From NCBI RefSeq assembly GCF_028554725.1, contig NC_071671.1, positions 27,776,001 to 27,840,000 of the forward strand: a stretch of DNA of 64,000 bases, in the 5' to 3' direction. This DNA is from Zeugodacus cucurbitae. Taxonomy: Eukaryota; Arthropoda; Insecta; Diptera; Tephritidae. Of the stretch, positions 58,808-64,000 are shown in pieces. The notes beneath the pieces are model-generated. The model ran no database searches. It saw only the letters and a program-made list of their open reading frames with translations, and was not told the DNA's origin. Each line of letters begins with the position of its first letter. Positions within the stretch are counted from its first letter, which is position 1. Both the position numbers and the translations under genes were made by a program.

Positions 58808-60200
58808 TTATGGTATTGTGTTGAGTGAAAATTATTTTTATTTGTCTTAGAAATAGTATGCGAAGTAAATAACTAAAACTGGGTATAAATCTATATTTTA
58901 CAGCTTTTTGAAAATTTGTTTTAATGAAAATTCTATAACTCCACTCCATATTACAGTTGAACTTTCATAACTCAAACTCTTGAATTGTCAATAGAAATCA
59001 AATTTCATACAAATTCCCTTCCATAACTCGAAGTTTCTTTGTGGATTATGGTGATTCGAGTTAAGGGAGTTCAGCTGTATTTTGTTTTAATTGAATTTAT
59101 TTTTTTATTTTAATATTTTTTTATTTTTAATATTTTTTTTTAATTTTCGTAATTGTACTTTTCAGTACACTCAAAATTGATTTTAACATATTTTCCTCCC
59201 ATTTATATAATCAATTTGGATCCAAGGAGCATACAGATACATATAGACATATGATCAACTCAAAACCTTTGAATTCTCTATTACTTAGTGTAAACATTTA
59301 ATTCATTAATCTCACTGCTAAATATGATCAATTTCAAAACTATAATTATTTTAGTTGATAACCTTTTTTACTTATATCACTACTGTATTGTTTGTTTTTT
59401 CGTTTTTTTTTTGTTTTTGTAATTACTCTACAACCACACTAAAATATTATTTACTTTACAACACATTGTATTTGTTATTGTATTTCTAAGTAATCTCGCT
59501 TGCTTCACCAACTGCTCTTGGCAGTGAATTAGGATTTTTTTTTTTAATATTTTTGTTTTGCTTTAACACTTGCCTTTAAAACACAAGATCAATCGCAAGC
59601 AACACACACACTCTCTTAATAAACTAATAATAATAACAACAACCGGTAGTTGAGATTTGTAGTCGGAACAAGTCGTAGATGCTTGCTATACAGTAGCCAC
59701 TTTACTAATGACGATTCTGCGGTCAGATGTTGCCGCTTTTATAGCACAATAAATTTTGTGTTGCTTGATACAGCAGTAGCAGCTTGGTGTATGCAAATGG
59801 TAATTAATTAATACAAAATGTTATTGATTGAAAAAAATAATACAAAAAAATTCAAATATAATAAAATTATTAGAAATCTTACTCGTTCGCGATTAATTTG
59901 GCTGTTTCGAGTGCAAATCAAAGCGCATTTAGAGTTTCTAGGTCCAGATTCCGCTCTGCCTTTCATAATAATCTTACCAAACTCATATTCATTATATGTA
60001 TATTCGAAATTTCTGCATTACTAATTATTAATTTCGAGATCCCGAAAATTTTTAGAACTTCATAATATTTGAATTTATAAAAACCAATAAATAAACAAAA
60101 TATAAATAAAAAACTTTCCTAGATGCAGATTTCGCTTTATCTTCTAAGGTAATCCTTCGAAATTCAAGTTTTTTTCTGATATCTTTTGGTAATAGAATTT
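58808..60200. other. Unannotated AT-rich DNA (besides the MITE at 58952)
   Basis: No coding exon was recognised. The part at 59500-59790 is somewhat more GC-rich (CTTTTATAGCACAATAAA, CAGCAGTAGCAGCTTGG) and could be a regulatory or non-coding exon region, but nothing decides this. Frame 59818-60024 has no coding character. Confidence 0.45.
58952..59079. mobile_element. 128-bp MITE with TA-flanked inverted repeats
   Basis: TACAGTTGAACTTTCATAAC at 58952 and its imperfect inverted partner ending at 59079 (..GAGTTAAGGGAGTTCAGCTGTA) form TIRs of about 22 bp with about four mismatches. The ends are TA..TA, the target choice of Tc1/mariner/pogo elements. The inner parts also pair (CCATAACTCGAAG / ATTCGAGTTA). 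There is no coding capacity. Confidence 0.7.
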
Positions 60201-61438
60201 TTATACTCTCGCAACAAAGTTGCTAAAGAGAGTATTATTGTTTTGTTCACATAACAGTTGAATCTTTAAGTCCTAAACCTAACGTGTTAGCTATAGGGTT
60301 ATTTATATCTCAAAATGATCAGGGTGACGAATAAAGTTCAAATTCGGATGTATGTCTGTCCGTCCGTTTGTGCATGCTGTAACTTGAGTGCAAGTAGAGA
60401 TATCTTGGTGAAATTTGGAAGACGTATTTCTTGGCACCATAAGAAGGTTAAATTCGAAGATGGGCGTAATCGGACCACGGCACGTCCACAAAATGCCAAT
60501 AACTGAAAACATATAAAGAGCTATAACTAAGCCATAAAGTAATCTATTGAAGTAAAAATATGAAGGATCGCACTATGAAGGGGCATATGTGGATGTAATT
60601 TTTTTGGGGATGTGGGGGTGGCCCCGCTCCCAAATCGGTTATTTGTATATATTTCGCAAACTACTAAAGCTATATCAAGGAAACTTTCTAGAGTCGTTTC
60701 TTTTAGGTACTACCTTATGCAGTCCAAAAATGGATGAATTGGATTATAACCACGCCTACCTCCCATACAAAAGGTTATGTTGAAAACTACTAAAAATGCT
60801 TTAATTCAGTAGGAAAACCATCAGAAGCCTTAAATTGCATTATAAAGATGGGCGTGGTTCCGCCCACTTATGGGTCAAAAACCATATCTCCGAAACTACT
60901 CGACCAATTCCAATGAAATTCGGTTAATAATATTTTCCTAGCTTCCCAATGATATGTTGTTCCCGTATACCAGAACTTTGAAGTCGATCTGAATAGTTTA
61001 CTTTACAATATATAAAGTCAGCACTATGGAAGATATCGGACCAGAACTTAGCAAACATACTGCATTTAAAGAGTGGCATCGCCCTTCAAAAAATCACCGA
61101 AATCGGTCCATAAGTTTTCAAGACCCTATATATCGAATATGCTTCTAAGAAATTTTTTACTGAAAATATAGGTAAGTCTCTCAGATATTTTGAAGAAATT
61201 CAGAGGGAATATGTTTCTTCTAATAATATGTCTCGTGCCAGAAAAGAGTGAAATCGGGTCATAACTTCCCCTAGCTCCCATATACTTAATATTAGGGGTT
61301 TCAAACTTTCAATGGACTTTATATATATGCCGAATATGTGGGTCAAATTGGTTGTTATATTAATAAAATTAAATAAATAAATAAATTGCGAGAGTATAAA
61401 TTGTTCAGTCACAACCTTAGCCCTTCCTTACTTATTTT
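60201..61438 (+). repeat. Copy C of the interspersed repeat, near full length
   Basis: Starts TATACTCTCGCAACAAAGTT and ends GCGAGAGTATAAATTGTTCA .. CCCTTCCTTACTTATTTT. It contains TGTATGTCTGTCCGTCCGTT, GGTGGCCCCGCTCCC, ATAACCACGCCTACCTCCCA, ATGGGCGTGGTTCCGCCCAC and CCATATCTCCGAAACTACTC. Ends carry inverted CTCTCGCAA / TTGCGAGAG. Minus-strand frames inside (60303-60512, 61200-61412) are not real genes. It serves as the reference for copies A, B and D. Confidence 0.85.
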
Positions 61439-63475
61439 GTTAAAAATGTATGTAAATTTACAATTTTCTGTATATTGCAATTTCGGTTTTACTAAAAATT
61501 ACTTTCGGGATCCCGAAATTTTTTGGGATTTCATTATTTTTTAATTTTAAATTTGTAAAGAAAATATTTTTTTATTTACATAAAAATCAACAAAAATTCC
61601 AAATATATTGAAGTAAATTTACTAAAAATATGAATTCATTCGAAATTCATATCCACTAAAATCCCGAAAGTGCTCGTATTCGTGATATTCCAAAACGTTA
61701 ACAATAGATTCAAATAAAACTTCAATCGGCTGTTACAATCGCCAATAACAGACAGGTTTGCTGAGAAATTGCTAATAACTCGAATTATAATTTTAATTGG
61801 CTGCAAGTCCCAAACAGGTAGCGATAAAGAATCGTTCATACAAGTGCATTCTTATTAGTATGATGGGCGTATGTATTGACAGCAATTGCTGATTGCAAAT
61901 AAATACAGTATGTATATGTGATAGAAGAAAGTTGCCGATAGACTCTTTAATGCAGTCTTTTAATTACTCTAATGAGCGTATGCACATTAGGGTAGTACGT
62001 AAAAAATCCAAAGTATGAGTTTTCTTCAACCTGTACTTCGAAATCGTTACTAACACGTATGAAGATGTCAAATGGAAGTTTTGATACCGATTGGTAGCAA
62101 CGCCAACTAGCTGCTCTCATCTGGAATCATTAATCCATAAAAAATTGTGACCTTTGACCACCATACGACAAGCCTTTAATACCTCCAGTCAGAGCCAAAT
62201 CCATATGAAACTTTTATACTATAAGATTAGAGTTCCAGCCCCTACATACGCACTCATGTTTATGAATTCTACTTAGAATATTGTCTTCGCAAAGTTTAGT
62301 ACCGCCCTAATACGTATGAAAATGGTTTATCGTTGAATCAATAATATTCTTTTAAATAACATTTATCGTAATTGCAGCGCAGAAATCCAGTTATTTAGGC
62401 TGTTATACATATTTATTTATGCTAATTTTGGTCGAATCACTGACCAATATGTTTGGTATTAGTTTTAATTGCCAATTTCTGACAAATCTAACGGTTCAAT
62501 ATTCAAAAACAAACAAAAATAAGAATAATTTTATCGTTTTGTGCAACAAAAAACATTAACAATAAATAAAAAATTATAATTCAGAAGACATATGCGTCCA
62601 GAGACAAGTTACCTTATATAACATTAGAGTTGTTTGTTTGCCAATTTCACCGGTTAACATGAAGATGGTACGGAAGTTGACCCTTATATTTATTATCTGT
62701 TGTTTTCTAAAAAGAATTAATGGAAATCTGGTAACTTCCCAGAGAAGTAAAGAAATTGTCAAGCTTATGTGTTCTAAGGACATACTAGGTAGGAGTCTTT
62801 ACTAGGATTACATAATAGCTCATGGATCTCTTGTATAGTCTCAAGTCAAGTTCTTCATTTGAATATTAAAGAACTCCTGCATTGAAGTGACCGAGATTTG
62901 TATGCGTTCAGAGTTAATTGGTTAGGGCGTATTTCTTTAAAGGGCGGACCTCGGTTAATGTTGGCTACTTCATTTCTTTGGTCTGGGCATTTATGGGCCG
63001 TAGTTTCTATATGGAGATTATAGAAAATACTAGAAATGATGTACTGTGCTCCATTCCATAATTTTATATTGTCTGAAGTCCACTACAAACGCTCTTTCGT
63101 TATGTTCCCCTAGGAGTTTCGTATGATAAACACCTCGTAGATTTTTTCCGATAAAAACATATTTCCTAGATTTTAAGAACCGTTTTTAAAGGGATTATAC
63201 TATTTTTTGCGCCAATCGCTCGCTTTTAAACTGACCTTTTAGATGGACCTAGATAAGAGTATCTCAATATAATATTATTGATTTTAATTCGGTTTGAGTA
63301 GCCTCGGTACTTAATTATTTGTATTTTGATCACATTTTCATTAGTACTGTATAGTCTGATCGGTACTGCTTTGAAAAACAATTTCCGGATTAGTGTAGAG
63401 GAATTTTGGTATGCATGACATTACTGAGTTCATCAAGTCGTTAGGTCTTTAAAACTGTTCTAATTAACGTGTTTT
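61439..63475. other. Intergenic DNA without recognised features
   Basis: Moderately AT-rich and less homopolymeric than the Patronin introns. Two short minus-strand frames (61636-61839, 62574-62783) lack coding character. No element ends, RNA gene or exon was recognised. Confidence 0.45.
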
Positions 63476-63722
63476 TATCTGCCTCTCTATCTCCCAGTGC
63501 TTGTTTCTATATCTCACTCTTTTTTTCCCATATATATCGGTCTCTTTCGTTGTTTCGGTTTTTTCTTTCTCTCTTTATTTTTGATTCACAATCTCTCTCT
63601 TTCTCTCCCCTCTTTGTAGCCATCTCACTCTCTCGTTCTCTTTGTTTCCCTGTCTCTTTCTCTCTTTGTTTCTCTCTCTCGATTTTTAACTTCTCGATTC
63701 CCGATTTTCTGTCTCCCTCATT
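63476..63722. repeat. Long CT-rich (polypyrimidine) tract
   Basis: Nearly 250 bp of CTCT/TTTC sequence on the plus strand, with few purines (for example CTCTCTATCTCCCAGTGC, TCTCTCTTTCTCTCCCCTC, CTGTCTCTTTCTCTCTTTG). The Ser/Phe-rich plus-strand and Glu/Arg/Lys-rich minus-strand frames are by-products of this composition. Confidence 0.8.
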
Positions 63723-64000
63723 CACATTAGTACATTCCCATCGATTGGCATTTCCTTAATTCAGTGTTAATGGCGTAAACACTTTACCTAGAATTATTCC
63801 ATTAAAAAATCATTATCATTTATAGTTTTATGTATGTTTTTATTGAATACACATACGCGCACAATGTTTTATTATTTGCCCCGTAAATGCTCGTTAAAGT
63901 ACATACATTAATTTTTACGCTTACAAATCTAGTTTTATTGCCGATAGCAATCGTTTGTTTGTGGTACATTACTTCTATTGCAAACTTTATTTTTTATTTC
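63723..64000. other. Window end, no feature recognised
   Basis: AT-rich sequence with no exon or element end. Confidence 0.5.

Noticed and set aside
60303..61412. Minus-strand frames of 69-70 codons in repeat copy C
   Set aside because: They lie inside a non-coding repeat, and the corresponding frames are not shared by copies A and B.
63469..63759. 96-codon Ser/Phe/Leu-rich plus-strand frame and 72-codon Glu/Arg/Lys-rich minus frame
   Set aside because: Both are produced by the CT-rich tract and show no protein family features.
1..64000. CRISPR arrays, operons, rRNA or tRNA genes
   Set aside because: The tandem arrays have long diverged units without unique spacers and the genome is eukaryotic. 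I recognised no tRNA or rRNA gene by eye, although a covariance search could still find one.

Overview
The window reads as nuclear DNA of a higher fly (Diptera, Brachycera). It is extremely AT-rich, genes have short GT-AG introns, and exon sequences match Drosophila proteins closely. The copies of an interspersed repeat ending in AAACAAGTAAGGAA...CTCTCGCAA look like those I associate with tephritid fruit flies (Bactrocera/Zeugodacus). The tephritid assignment is inference; the dipteran one is well supported.

Layout. (1) 1-6.2 kb: the 3' part of an unidentified plus-strand gene, with one good terminal coding exon (3344-3435) and one possible alternative terminal exon (1641-1792), followed by AT-rich 3' UTR/intergenic DNA. 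(2) 7.2-37.5 kb: a complete plus-strand Patronin (CAMSAP) gene that I assembled by hand into 26 coding exons, 1810 codons plus stop, with every exon junction in phase. It encodes an N-terminal calponin-homology domain, a Ser/Arg and charged linker with cassette-like exons, Gln-rich and coiled-coil segments, and the C-terminal microtubule-binding CKK domain. Its introns hold two TIR elements (pogo-like 17139-17700; Harbinger-like 20183-21152) and several diverged tandem arrays. (3) 37.5-44.8 kb: 3' UTR/intergenic DNA with a tandem array, a young internally deleted Ty3/Gypsy-type LTR element with identical LTRs (41512-43904), and an inverted-repeat element directly before the next gene. (4) 44.8-47.5 kb: two compact convergent genes, Imp3 (U3 snoRNP protein, plus strand) and a papain-family cysteine protease (minus strand), whose stop codons lie 150 bp apart across an overlapping bidirectional poly(A) signal. 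(5) 47.5-64 kb: a repeat-dominated region. It holds a fold-back copy of the interspersed repeat split by a non-LTR retrotransposon with a 7-bp target duplication, further repeat copies, a mariner fragment, a nearly full-length but broken Jockey-type LINE, a small TA-flanked MITE and a long pyrimidine tract. I see no host gene there.

The genes are housekeeping or cell-architecture genes rather than one pathway: Patronin caps microtubule minus ends, Imp3 acts in 18S rRNA processing, and the protease is probably lysosomal or secreted. The most unusual signals are two runs of symmetric phase-1 exons in Patronin; an exact 17-mer (TTGCATACTTTTAGGCG) found three times, with variants, in unrelated intronic/intergenic DNA; a spliceosomal-intron-like 52-bp insertion inside the Jockey ORF2; a 2A-like NPGP motif in the other LINE; and the fold-back repeat with nested LINE. 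I did not find a clearly new multi-gene system.
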